A stretch of 64,000 nt of DNA from a virus: IMG/VR virus record IMGVR_UViG_3300044726_000013, positions 1-64,000 of that record. The stretch is one strand, 5' to 3'. The position numbers and the translations under genes were made by a program. The notes beneath the pieces were generated by a model, which worked only from the letters and a program-made list of their open reading frames with translations, was not told where the DNA came from and searched no databases. Shown piece by piece: positions 25,457 through 33,374 of this stretch. Every line of letters starts with the position of its first letter. Position 1 is the stretch's first letter.

Positions 25457-26496
25457 GAGAATTTTCAACTGAGCAACACCGCAAGCACTTTGCTGAGTTC
25501 TGTAGGTGGGAGTTGGCCAGCGGTGGCCCAGACCCGCAACTGGCCATGGTGGCTTATATGGCCCGCCAGCAAGAGGTGAATGAAGAGGAGCAGTTGTGGC
25601 GGGCCTTCTGCTACATTGGCCCCTACAACGTGCCCTACGGTGAAGTGCTGTGGCGGCACTGGTCATACCGCGATCTGGCTGATGACGAGAAGGGCATCAT
25701 AAAGGCGGGCCTGCGCAACTGGCTTGATGCCGCTTTCAACGCTGACAAGATCACCACCCGCATTGAGCGGCGCACGGTGCGGCGGGCCGATTGGCTGCAT
25801 GAGTACCTGTTGGGTGCCCGGCGCTTCATCTGGCATGACTGGCCTGAGTTGGTGGATGAGTGCCTGAGCCTTCACCCGCACCAAGCCTATGAGGTGGCAT
25901 GGCAGAAGGTCACGGCGCTGCCGCGCATAGGCCGCTACGCGGCAATCAAGCTGATTGAGTACCTGAGGCGCTATCAGGGGCTGATGGTCCTCACGCCCGA
26001 TATACGGCCCAAAGACGCATGGTCACCGCGCCATACGCTGGGCTACATCTGGCCAGACCGCAACCTTGGCAACCGTGACAACAGCCCTGAGGCGCTGACG
26101 GTGGCCAGCCAAGCCTGCATTGACGCGCTGACGCTGCTGAAGCATGACTACGATGTCACCATAGACATGTTTCAGCTTCAGGTGCTGCTGTGTGAGTACC
26201 GTGAAAGCTGGGAAAAGGGCAAGCAATACCCCGGCCGCTCACTAGATAGCGAACTGGGCTACGCCCGCAAGGCTGAACTTGACTGGGCCTACAACAGCGG
26301 CATCTGGCGCGCCCGGCGTGACCTGTTCCCGCTACAGCATCTGGGTGAGCATCAGGGCTGGGAGGGGCCGCGCAAGCCGGTGGCCGGGTGCCTGCGTGAC
26401 CACGGCTACACGTGGACTGACCTGAAGTATGACTTCATCAAAACCACTGATATGGATGAGCCTGTGATGTGGAGAGGGTCTGATGGCAGCCGGTGA
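25450..26496 (+). CDS. Putative DNA side-chain transferase of the thymine hypermodification type
   Basis: 348 residues. A helical N-terminal part (EEEQLWRAFCYIGPYNVPYG) and a glycosylase-like helix-hairpin-helix segment VTALPRIGRYAAIKLIEYLR (about 156-175) precede a C-terminal region with IRPKDAWSPRHTLGYIWPD and DMFQLQVLLCEYRESW. This fits, as I recall, the amino acid:DNA transferase / aGPT-pyrophosphorylase group predicted by Iyer, Aravind and colleagues, in which activated 5-hydroxymethyl-dU in DNA accepts an amine or amino acid. Here the gene overlaps that of inositol-phosphate synthase, so the donor may be an inositol derivative. Catalytic residues cannot be assigned by eye. Confidence 0.7.
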   Translation: MVREFSTEQHRKHFAEFCRWELASGGPDPQLAMVAYMARQQEVNEEEQLWRAFCYIGPYNVPYGEVLWRHWSYRDLADDEKGIIKAGLRNWLDAAFNADKITTRIERRTVRRADWLHEYLLGARRFIWHDWPELVDECLSLHPHQAYEVAWQKVTALPRIGRYAAIKLIEYLRRYQGLMVLTPDIRPKDAWSPRHTLGYIWPDRNLGNRDNSPEALTVASQACIDALTLLKHDYDVTIDMFQLQVLLCEYRESWEKGKQYPGRSLDSELGYARKAELDWAYNSGIWRARRDLFPLQHLGEHQGWEGPRKPVAGCLRDHGYTWTDLKYDFIKTTDMDEPVMWRGSDGSR

Positions 26497-26677
26497 CCGG
26501 GTTGAGGGTGAGACGTTGCACACGTACCTTGGGGATGGCGTCTACGCCAGCTTTGACGGCTACCAGATATGGCTGCGGGCCGACCGCTTTGGCATAGAGC
26601 AAGCCGTGGCCGTTGAGCCTGAGGTGATGGCCCAACTGGTGATCTACGCCGCCAAGGTCTTTGGGGAAAAGCCATGA
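26483..26677 (+). CDS. Small conserved phage protein
   Basis: 64 residues, with the common phage pattern YLGDGVYASFDGYQIWLRAD followed by AVAVEPEVMAQLVIYA. It is found as a stand-alone hypothetical in many phages. It overlaps the transferase gene by 14 bases and the phosphatase gene by ATGA, so it is inside the modification operon, though the family itself is not specific to modification. Confidence 0.65.
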   Translation: MAAGDRVEGETLHTYLGDGVYASFDGYQIWLRADRFGIEQAVAVEPEVMAQLVIYAAKVFGEKP

Positions 26678-27111
26678 TGAAAATCTACCGCGTGGCAACA
26701 GACCTGATGCTGTCTGCCCGCACCCACACCCTGACCGATGACCAGTGCGTTGATCTGGTCAACAGGCATGAACTCACCGCCATCATCAACCTGTGGCACA
26801 CGCCGGATCAGCGCGTGGCCAAGATGGTTGACTGGTATGAGTGCGTGCCGCTGCCTGACGGCCAGATCAGTGAGCGCATGGCCCACTGCCTTGAAACCTT
26901 GGCAGATGACGTGGCCGCTGAGGTGCGCAGGGGCGGCAGGGTGCTGATGCATTGTTGGGGCGGGCGCAACCGCTCAGGTTTGCTGGCGGCCTTGGTGCTG
27001 ACCCGGCTGGAGCGTATAACCGGCAGCCAAGCCTATGACCGCGTGCGGGCCGTGCGGCGCGGCGCGCTGGTCAACCTGCACTTTGCCAACTACCTGAAGA
27101 GGCGGCCATGA
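26674..27111 (+). CDS. Cysteine-based (dual-specificity type) phosphatase
   Basis: 145 residues with the signature HCWGGRNRSG (His93, nucleophile Cys94, Arg100) and a plausible general acid Asp62 in VPLPDGQ, as in the PTP/DSP fold. It starts MMKIYR, with either Met possible. Such enzymes dephosphorylate proteins, RNA ends or, in PTP-like phytases, inositol phosphates. Its place between inositol-phosphate synthase and the 5-hmdU kinase suggests it removes phosphate from inositol 1-phosphate or from a phosphorylated base. That substrate is inference. Confidence 0.75.
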   Translation: MMKIYRVATDLMLSARTHTLTDDQCVDLVNRHELTAIINLWHTPDQRVAKMVDWYECVPLPDGQISERMAHCLETLADDVAAEVRRGGRVLMHCWGGRNRSGLLAALVLTRLERITGSQAYDRVRAVRRGALVNLHFANYLKRRP

Positions 27112-27521
27112 GCATTCCTGAAAAGCTACGTCAGGCATATCATAACGATCTGACTGACGTGCCCTTGCTGCTTGAGGCGGCTGATGAAATTGACAAGTGG
27201 GACCGGCGTTGGTGCGTGGCTGTTAAGACGATAGCTGAGCGTGATGAAACCATCGAGCGGCTGACGGCAGAGCGCAACAAGCTGGAAGACATGTGGCGTG
27301 AGCGCCCCACCGGCACCCGCAACCAGCGTGAGCGCCAGCTTACCAAGCGGTTGGAAGACGCTGAGGCATTAGCTTTCACGCTGGCAACGCAGGTCAGGGC
27401 GGCTGAGGCCGTACTGGTGACCATTGAGAGCCGGGCCAGCGGCTACACCCATGGGGATGAACGGGTTGAAGCCACGTTCAGGGGCATAGCGGAACTTGCC
27501 CGTAAGAAGGCGGCGTCATGA
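27108..27521 (+). CDS. Coiled-coil protein within the modification operon
   Basis: 137 residues, helical throughout with a central charged coil (AERDETIERLTAERNKLEDM). Helical start (IPEKLRQAYHNDLTD) and LLLEAADEIDKWDRR, a pattern seen in small phage proteins of the ead/Ea22 kind. Coupled by ATGA on both sides. No enzymatic motif; role unknown. Confidence 0.6.
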   Translation: MSIPEKLRQAYHNDLTDVPLLLEAADEIDKWDRRWCVAVKTIAERDETIERLTAERNKLEDMWRERPTGTRNQRERQLTKRLEDAEALAFTLATQVRAAEAVLVTIESRASGYTHGDERVEATFRGIAELARKKAAS

Positions 27522-28081
27522 GCATTGTTCTGATCAGGGGCACGGGCGGCAGCGGCAAGACCTACATTGCCGAGCAGGTGATCAAGGCGCTGGGCGGCCT
27601 GAGCGCGGCCACCACGTTCACCATGGGGCCCAAAGACAAGACGGCGGGCTACATCTGGCGGGCTCCCCCGGTTACCATCATGGGGCGCTACGGCAACGCC
27701 TGCGGCGGCTGTGACACCATTGGCGGCTGGCCGGGGGGTCCAGATGATATCTGCAAGCGCATTGCCGTTGAGGCGTCACTGGGCCAGAGCGTGCTGTGGG
27801 AGGGCATTGCCGTCAGCAGCTACGGCCAGAAGCGGTTGCTGCTGATGCCGGGCCTGACGGTCATTCAGCTTGACACTTCACTTGAGGAATGCGTTAAGTC
27901 AATCTATGCGCGGCGCGCGGCCAAGGGCAATGCAAAGCCGCTTGACCTGTACCACACCGAGCGTAAGCATAAGGCGCTGTTTACGACCACGCGCAGCAAC
28001 GCGGCGGCGGGCATTGCCACTGAGACGCACAGCCGTGAAACTGCATTGCCGCGCGTCATGGAATTACTTGGTTTAGTTTAG
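27518..28081 (+). CDS. 5-Hydroxymethyl-dUMP DNA kinase (P-loop)
   Basis: 187 residues. Walker A GTGGSGKT (8-15) and the segment GRYGNACGGCD (56-66), followed by TIGGWPGGPDDI and VLWEGIAVSSYG, match the phage 5-hmdU DNA kinases characterised by Weigele and co-workers. These phosphorylate hydroxymethyl-deoxyuridine within DNA so that a side chain can later replace the phosphate. Here it stands alone, without the fused helical domain, which may be supplied by the protein at 17807. It lies just upstream of the thymidylate synthase homologue. This is the best single marker that the phage DNA carries modified thymine. Confidence 0.85.
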   Translation: MSIVLIRGTGGSGKTYIAEQVIKALGGLSAATTFTMGPKDKTAGYIWRAPPVTIMGRYGNACGGCDTIGGWPGGPDDICKRIAVEASLGQSVLWEGIAVSSYGQKRLLLMPGLTVIQLDTSLEECVKSIYARRAAKGNAKPLDLYHTERKHKALFTTTRSNAAAGIATETHSRETALPRVMELLGLV

Positions 28082-28223
28082 GGGAGATCATTTTGAGGGC
28101 GAACGGCCAGCCCAACAACGGTAAGTCACCTCCCTATCTCCCCGGCCCAGTGCGGCTTGCTTAGAGGGTCAAGGTGATGCGGCTAGGAAAGTGCATACCT
28201 TTTTGGTTCAGAGCGTTGAGAGT

Positions 28224-28261
28224 GGCGGCGGGGCAGGCGAACCCCCCGCCGCCATTTTATT
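28224..28261 (+). terminator. Terminator-like hairpin directly before the thymidylate synthase homologue
   Basis: GGCGGCGGGG and CCCCGCCGCC pair perfectly over 10 bp around a 10-base loop, followed by attttattt. The GAGGGG ribosome site and ATG lie within the next 25 bases. The preceding 140 bases (28082-28223) hold no convincing gene and may be a leader or the 3' end of the upstream operon. Confidence 0.75.
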
Positions 28262-28276
28262 TGAGGGGAGTTTCAC

Positions 28277-29332
28277 ATGTTTACTATTCACGTCAGCAAC
28301 GTCAACTACGCATGGCTTGACGCCATCAAGCTTATTCAGCAGTACGGCGTGCCAGAAGACAGCCGCGCGGGGCGCGTCAGCGTGATGCCCGGCCCGGTGA
28401 CCACCATCTATAACCAGCCGCGCCAGAGGGTGCTGTTTGATGCTGTGCGTGACGCCAACCCGGTGTTTCACCTGCATGAGGCGCTGTGGATGCTGGCGGG
28501 GCGCAATGACGCTACGGGGCTAGATATATTCGTCTCAGATTTCAGCGCCCGGTTTGCTGAAGAGGATGGCCGCCAGCACGGGGCCTATGGCTACCGCTGG
28601 CGCAACCACTTCACCAACGTGCGTGACTTTGCGGGCGTTGACATGGATCAGCTTGACGTGGTGGTTGACATGCTGGCGCGTGACCCCGGCACACGGCAGG
28701 CGGTCATTGCAATGTGGGACGCTGAGGTTGACCTTGACCAGCCGCGCCTGAAGGATAAGCCCTGCAACACCCACATCTACCTGCGCCTGCGCATCACGCC
28801 ACGCACCGCTGGGGCTAGTGCCAGTGGGCTGATGGTGCAGGCTGACCTGCGTGAACTTGACATGGCCGTGATGTGCCGCAGCAATGACATCGTGTGGGGT
28901 TGCTACGGTGCCAACGCCGTGCACTTCAGCATCTTGCAGGAGTATCTGGCAGCGCGGATGGGCGTAGAGATGGGGCGGCTGACGCAGTTCAGCTTCAACT
29001 GGCACATGTACTCTGCCACCAAGCATCTGGCTGACATCGTGGGGGCTGAGGCGGGCATCATGGGCGGCTACCCCGGCACCGTGCCGCTGGTGACAGACCC
29101 CCGCAGCTTTGACCGTGAGGTGCGCGCCTATGTGCAAGACCCCAGCCTTGCCACGCTGGGTGAATTTGATAACGAGTTTCTGACCCGCACGGCATGGCCC
29201 ATGTACATGGCCAACATTGAGCGCAAGGCGGGCAACACGGCCACGTCTGCCCTGACGTGGGCAGAAAGCATTCAGGCACCAGATTGGCGCAAGGCCACCA
29301 TGGCGTGGCTAGAAAGGAAGATAAAGAAATGA
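28277..29332 (+). CDS. Thymidylate synthase homologue, probable dUMP hydroxymethyltransferase
   Basis: 351 residues of the ThyA fold. Catalytic Cys lies in DKPCNTH (about residue 163); the substrate loop CRSNDIVWGCYGANAVHF keeps the Asn (GAN) that in ThyA selects uracil, where dCMP hydroxymethylases have Asp. PVTTIYNQPRQRVLF, FHLHEALWMLAG and HGAYGYRWRNHF are shared with phage enzymes near hypermodification genes. With a 5-hmdU kinase next door, the likely product is 5-hydroxymethyl-dUMP rather than dTMP. The usual PCH after the nucleophile is PCN here. Preceded by a strong hairpin and GAGGGGAG. Plain thymidylate synthase remains possible. Confidence 0.8.
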   Translation: MFTIHVSNVNYAWLDAIKLIQQYGVPEDSRAGRVSVMPGPVTTIYNQPRQRVLFDAVRDANPVFHLHEALWMLAGRNDATGLDIFVSDFSARFAEEDGRQHGAYGYRWRNHFTNVRDFAGVDMDQLDVVVDMLARDPGTRQAVIAMWDAEVDLDQPRLKDKPCNTHIYLRLRITPRTAGASASGLMVQADLRELDMAVMCRSNDIVWGCYGANAVHFSILQEYLAARMGVEMGRLTQFSFNWHMYSATKHLADIVGAEAGIMGGYPGTVPLVTDPRSFDREVRAYVQDPSLATLGEFDNEFLTRTAWPMYMANIERKAGNTATSALTWAESIQAPDWRKATMAWLERKIKK

Positions 29333-29628
29333 GCATCTTCAGGACGGTCAGAAAGATCAAGGACTGTGACACCTGCAACGGCAGCGGCCGGGTACTTACC
29401 GACCCCGCCAAGGGCACTGAGGGGCCGTGTGATACCTGTGGCGGCGAGGGCCGGGTAGAGGTGCTGGTCAGGGCCAACCGGGCGGCGGTGCATCAGGCTG
29501 AGGTGGCTACCAAGCAGATGAACCCCGGCCCGGCGCGCAAGGCCGCCAAAGCCCGGCTTGCCGGTGTTGAGAAGGATGGTACTGTCAGTTCTGATGACAG
29601 TAGAGGGTTTGTGAATGAAGACGAGTGA
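29329..29628 (+). CDS. Small DnaJ-type zinc finger protein
   Basis: 99 residues with two CxxCxGxG knuckles (CDTCNGSGRV near 13 and CDTCGGEGRV near 34), the zinc-binding repeat of DnaJ-like proteins. A charged tail follows. ATGA overlap with the thymidylate synthase homologue; AAGGAAG is the ribosome site. It could be a chaperone or nucleic-acid binding accessory of the modification enzymes; no J domain is present. Confidence 0.65.
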   Translation: MSIFRTVRKIKDCDTCNGSGRVLTDPAKGTEGPCDTCGGEGRVEVLVRANRAAVHQAEVATKQMNPGPARKAAKARLAGVEKDGTVSSDDSRGFVNEDE

Positions 29629-30166
29629 CACTGATTTTGTGACTGACTGCCTGATGTTTGCCGGGCGCATCAAGCGATACCACTCTTGGCCGGTGATCCA
29701 AAACCAGACGGTGGGTGAGCATTGCTGGCAGGTGGCGCTGATCTACCAGCAACTTTGGGGTGACATCCCCAGCCCGGTTGAGAAGTACATCAGGCTGCAT
29801 GACGTGGCTGAACTTGTGCTGGGTGACATACCGTTCCCCGCCAAGGCCAACAACCCTGACCTGAAGGCGGCCTATGACGCGGCTGAGGGCCGGGCGCTGG
29901 CTGAGTTGGGCCTGTACGTGCCCACGCTGCACCCTGACGTGCGGCTCAAGGTCAAGATTTGCGACCTGCTTGAGATGATGTGCTTTGGCATGGTTGAGCG
30001 TGAACTGGGCAACACGCTGGCCCTGCCCATCATCATACGCACGCGTGAGGCGGCGCTGAAGCTGGTCAACAAAATAGATACAGAAGGTGAGCGCAACCGA
30101 ATATATGCTTGGTCTGATCAACAGATTGAGCGGCACCACGCCGCGTTGGCACAGACAGAAGATTAA
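29615..30166 (+). CDS. HD-domain nucleotide phosphohydrolase (YfbR-like)
   Basis: 183 residues. The HD pattern is visible: H36 in GEHCWQVA, H62-D63 in RLHDVAEL, D71 in LGDIPFP, and DLLEMMCFG further on, close to the 5'-deoxynucleotidase YfbR. Such enzymes remove phosphate from deoxynucleoside monophosphates. In phages with modified thymine, hydrolases of competing nucleotides help exclude dTTP, so it may clear dTMP. That role is inference from the neighbours. Confidence 0.75.
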   Translation: MKTSDTDFVTDCLMFAGRIKRYHSWPVIQNQTVGEHCWQVALIYQQLWGDIPSPVEKYIRLHDVAELVLGDIPFPAKANNPDLKAAYDAAEGRALAELGLYVPTLHPDVRLKVKICDLLEMMCFGMVERELGNTLALPIIIRTREAALKLVNKIDTEGERNRIYAWSDQQIERHHAALAQTED

Positions 30167-30175
30167 GGAGTACTA

Positions 30176-30796
30176 ATGTTGGATAAAGTCAAGACAATAC
30201 TTGAGGAGCGGCCCGGCAAGCACGGTGAGTTTGCTGAGAACAGTCACGCTACTTGGGAAATCATGCGCGCTATGCAGCATGAGCGCAACTGGCCGACCAT
30301 GACCGATCAACAGAAGCACGCCGTCTACATGGTGGCGCACAAGCTGGCGCGCATTGTCTGTGGTGACCCGGCTGAGCCTGACCACTGGGATGACATTGCC
30401 GGGTATGCCACGCTGGTGGCTGACCGTCTGCGCAAACCCGTGGTGCCCTATGACGGCACTGACGTGTACAGCGCGCTGGCTGTGGCGTGGCACGTGCCGC
30501 GTGAAGAGGCCAAGGCCCGCGTGCAGCAGATCATGCGCCAGCAAGCTGGCCAGCGCACTGAGGCCGCCGCCACCATGGCCAAAGACCTGTCAGGCAGGCC
30601 CACCAGCGCGCTTGAGGCGTTTGGGCGGTCACAGACACTACCCAAGGCGTCAGACGCGCCCCAGCGGCCCCAGCGGCCCGGCACGGGCACGCCTGAAGAC
30701 GGTGGCCACCACGCTGATGTCAGCGCTGAAGAGCTGGCTGAAGAACTGCGGCGTGAACTTGAGGCTGATCTGGGCACGCGGCAACAGGGCGTGTGA
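30176..30796 (+). CDS. Phage protein resembling DUF6378
   Basis: 206 residues. The first ~90 (VKTILEERPGKHGEFAENSH, then AEPDHWDDIAGYATLVADRL) match a phage family I recall as DUF6378, of unknown function. The C-terminal half is a proline- and acid-rich extension (QRPQRPGTGTPEDGG, EELAEELRRELEADL). It lies between the HD hydrolase and the DNA polymerase, so a link to nucleotide or DNA metabolism is plausible. Confidence 0.6.
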   Translation: MLDKVKTILEERPGKHGEFAENSHATWEIMRAMQHERNWPTMTDQQKHAVYMVAHKLARIVCGDPAEPDHWDDIAGYATLVADRLRKPVVPYDGTDVYSALAVAWHVPREEAKARVQQIMRQQAGQRTEAAATMAKDLSGRPTSALEAFGRSQTLPKASDAPQRPQRPGTGTPEDGGHHADVSAEELAEELRRELEADLGTRQQGV

Positions 30797-30799
30797 GCC

Positions 30800-32800
30800 T
30801 TGGCCAAAGCCAGACGCCATCAAGAGGGTCAGCTAGGCTTGTTCAAACCCGATAGCGACTGGCAGCCACCGGCCGAGTTGCCTGACCTGAGGGGCAGGCC
30901 GGTGGTGGCCCTAGATTGTGAAACCAAAGATCAGGGCCTGATGGACAAGAAGGGCTCAGGCTGGGCGCTTCTGAGAAGCGGCACCATCTGCGGTGTCAGT
31001 TGGGCGGCGGCGGGCAGTAGCGGCTACGCGCCCATGGCGCACCCTGACACGGCAGAGCCGCTGAACGTGATTGAGTGGGTCAGCGATCTGGTCAAGAGCG
31101 GCACCAAGCTGGTATTCCACAGTGCCGCCTATGACTATGGCTGGCTGACCCGGCTTGATGCCGACATGACCGGCGCTGACATCAATGACACGCTGGCCGC
31201 CTGCGTGCTGGTTGATGAAACGGAATACAGCTACGCCCTTGATGATTGCTGCAAGCGCATAGGCTTGCCGGGCAAAGACATGACCATGCTGCTCAAGGCC
31301 GTGGAGGCGTTTGGCAGCGACCCCAAGAAGGCGCGTGAGAACATCTGGCGGCTACCGGCCAAGTATGTTGCGCCCTACGCCATAGCCGACGCCGAGCAGA
31401 CGCTGGCGCTGTGGCACGCCACGCAGCCGCTGCTGATTGAACAGAACCTGATGGCCGCCTATGAGACTGAGATGGGTCTGGTGCCCATGGTGGTGGCCAT
31501 GCGGCGGCGGGGGATCAGGCTTGACCTACCCCGCATTGAGGCCCTGATCAAGGCGCTGGCGGTAGAACGTGACGCGGCACTGGCTGACGTGGGTGAACTC
31601 ATGGAAATGCCCCGCCCCGCCAGCATGGATGAGATACGCAGCCCCAAGAACATGGAGAAGTGGTTCACCGTCAACAAGATCACTTTTCCTTACACGGCCA
31701 AGGCACAGCAGGGCAGCTTCACCAAAGACTGGATGGAGAAGCATGAACACCCGCTGCCGCGTGCCTGTGCGCGGGCAGAACTGTATGAAGAGGCGGCGGC
31801 CAAGTTCGTCAACAACTACCTGTTGGGCTACCAGAGCAACGGGCGCATTCACGCGGAAATTCACCAGTACCGTGACACGACCGGGGGCACCCGCAGCCAC
31901 CGCTTTAGCTACTCTGAGCCGCCGCTGCAACAGATGACCAGCCCCGACAAGCCGGGGCCGCTGGGTGCCATAGGCAAGGCCATCAGGGGGTGCTTCTTGC
32001 CTGAGCCCGGTGAGCGCTGGGTGGCGCTTGATTACTCTCAGCAGGAACCCCGGCTGACCGTGCACTTTGCCAGCAAGGTGGGTGCTGAGGGCGCTGAAGC
32101 GGCGGTGCAGCGGTACATAGACAAACCCGATACCGACTATCACGCCATGGTGGCAGAGATGACCGGCAGGCCCCGACCCATAGCCAAAATCCTCAACCTT
32201 GCCATGACCTACGGCAAGGGCAAGCGCAGTCTGGCTGAGGAACTGGGCGTCAGCCTGTCAGACGCTGAGGCCATACTGGCTGACTACCACGACCGGCTGC
32301 CGTTCATCAAAAGCCTAGAGGACAAGTGCAAGAACGCCGCCAGCCAGCGCGGCTACATCAGGCTGATAGACGGGGCGCGCATGCACTACCCGCAATGGGA
32401 GGGTGGCTACGTTGACTGGGACCGGCGCGCTGACGCTGAGCGGCGCGGCAAGGTGCTGACGCCAACTGATCTGGCCACCGCGCAAGAGCGGCAGGCCGAC
32501 CCCGACCACCCGTGGTCTGGCACAAGGCTGCGGCGGGCTGACACGCGCAAGGCGCTGAACAATCTGGTGCAGGGCAGCGCGGCCCGGCAGACCAAGCGGG
32601 CCATGCTGGCCATCTGGCAAGAGGGCATCATACCCATGGTGCAGTTGCATGACGAACTTGACATCAGCACCGCTGACCGGGCAGTGGCGCTGCGGGTACA
32701 GCAGATCATGGTTGAGACGACCCCGCTGGTGGTGCCTACCATTGTGGACCTTGAGGTTGGCCCCACGTGGGGTGAAGCAAAAGAGGAGTGGCATGCCTAA
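30800..32800 (+). CDS. Family A DNA polymerase with 3'-5' exonuclease
   Basis: 666 residues, TTG start three bases after the previous stop. Exonuclease motifs: VALDCETKD, FHSAAYDYGW and YAIADAEQTL. Polymerase motif A is VALDYSQQEPRLT (about 406), the O-helix is RPIAKILNLAMTYG (about 459-472), and motif C is VQLHDELD (about 616). All catalytic residues are present, so it should be an active proofreading replicase. The residue equivalent to Phe762 of E. coli Pol I is Leu (about 467), a known viral PolA type. It must copy modified thymine or take up its nucleotide if the modification model is right. No primase or helicase domain is fused. Confidence 0.92.
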   Translation: MAKARRHQEGQLGLFKPDSDWQPPAELPDLRGRPVVALDCETKDQGLMDKKGSGWALLRSGTICGVSWAAAGSSGYAPMAHPDTAEPLNVIEWVSDLVKSGTKLVFHSAAYDYGWLTRLDADMTGADINDTLAACVLVDETEYSYALDDCCKRIGLPGKDMTMLLKAVEAFGSDPKKARENIWRLPAKYVAPYAIADAEQTLALWHATQPLLIEQNLMAAYETEMGLVPMVVAMRRRGIRLDLPRIEALIKALAVERDAALADVGELMEMPRPASMDEIRSPKNMEKWFTVNKITFPYTAKAQQGSFTKDWMEKHEHPLPRACARAELYEEAAAKFVNNYLLGYQSNGRIHAEIHQYRDTTGGTRSHRFSYSEPPLQQMTSPDKPGPLGAIGKAIRGCFLPEPGERWVALDYSQQEPRLTVHFASKVGAEGAEAAVQRYIDKPDTDYHAMVAEMTGRPRPIAKILNLAMTYGKGKRSLAEELGVSLSDAEAILADYHDRLPFIKSLEDKCKNAASQRGYIRLIDGARMHYPQWEGGYVDWDRRADAERRGKVLTPTDLATAQERQADPDHPWSGTRLRRADTRKALNNLVQGSAARQTKRAMLAIWQEGIIPMVQLHDELDISTADRAVALRVQQIMVETTPLVVPTIVDLEVGPTWGEAKEEWHA

Positions 32801-33050
32801 GCATGTATTTCATTCACGCTGCCCGTGGTGTGAGGCGGTCAACACCCGCGCCAGCAACGCCGTGCCCGGTGAGGCCGTAGCACCCACTGACGGGGATGCT
32901 TCACTGTGCTTCTACTGTGGGGAATGGGCCATCTTTGATGGTGACCGACAGCGCAAGCCTACCGCTGCTGAGTTCATTGAGATTGGTGAAGACCCAGACT
33001 GCCAGAAGCTACGGGCAGCGTGGGCGCACCTTGAGGGTGGGCGGGGGTAA
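32793..33050 (+). CDS. Small zinc-ribbon-like protein
   Basis: 85 residues with two Cys pairs: CPWCEAVNTR near residue 9 and CFYCGEWAIF near 39, then a helical end (EFIEIGEDPDCQKLRAAW). GAGGAG lies 4 bases before the ATG, which overlaps the end of the polymerase gene. Likely binds zinc; function unknown. Confidence 0.6.
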   Translation: MPKHVFHSRCPWCEAVNTRASNAVPGEAVAPTDGDASLCFYCGEWAIFDGDRQRKPTAAEFIEIGEDPDCQKLRAAWAHLEGGRG

Positions 33051-33058
33051 AGGGATGC

Positions 33059-33064
33059 TATGAT
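33059..33064 (+). promoter_or_regulatory. Possible extended -10 box before the XRE-like regulator
   Basis: GGGATGC-TATGAT resembles the -10 context of other promoters here (GGGATGC-TATAGC, AAGGATGC-TACTTA), but no good -35 box sits at the usual distance. Kept as a weak candidate. Confidence 0.3.
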
Positions 33065-33101
33065 GCGGCATGTGAAACAACGCTGAAGGAGCAACAATCA
33101 C

Positions 33102-33374
33102 ATGGCCGCTACCGTTACTGCCATCACCGCCCGGCGCGGGCTGCATGTCTCACTGGATGAACTGGTGGGCTTTGAGGGGGTCAAGCTGTTGGCCAAGCTG
33201 ATCCAGCAGCACGTCAGAAAGCAGCACAGCACGGTCAAGGATTTGGCCCGTGCCGCCAACCTGACGCCCACCACGGTGTCACGCATCATGAGCCGGGAGA
33301 CACGCAGCCCGCGCATGCTGACGTGCATCATGTTATTCAAGGCTCTGGGCTTCACCGCAGTGAGGTTTGAGTGA
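33102..33374 (+). CDS. XRE/Cro-type helix-turn-helix regulator
   Basis: 90 residues with a clear HTH: STVKDLARAANLTPTTVSRI (about 43-62), preceded by a helix (VKLLAKLIQQHVRKQ). Small single-domain repressors of this kind control early or late switches in phages. Possible own -10 box and AAGGAG site. It leads a short block of regulators. Confidence 0.75.
   Translation: MAATVTAITARRGLHVSLDELVGFEGVKLLAKLIQQHVRKQHSTVKDLARAANLTPTTVSRIMSRETRSPRMLTCIMLFKALGFTAVRFE

Noticed and set aside
28093-28164. 23-codon TTG frame in the leader of the ThyA homologue (MRANGQPNNG...)
   Set aside because: A GGGGAG lies upstream, but the peptide has no support and the region may instead be a structured leader. A leader-peptide role cannot be excluded.
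28100-28260. Possible tRNA or tmRNA in the gene-free stretch before the ThyA homologue
   Set aside because: ggttcaga resembles a T-loop, but no acceptor stem, anticodon arm or matching T-stem can be drawn. No tRNA was found elsewhere in the window.
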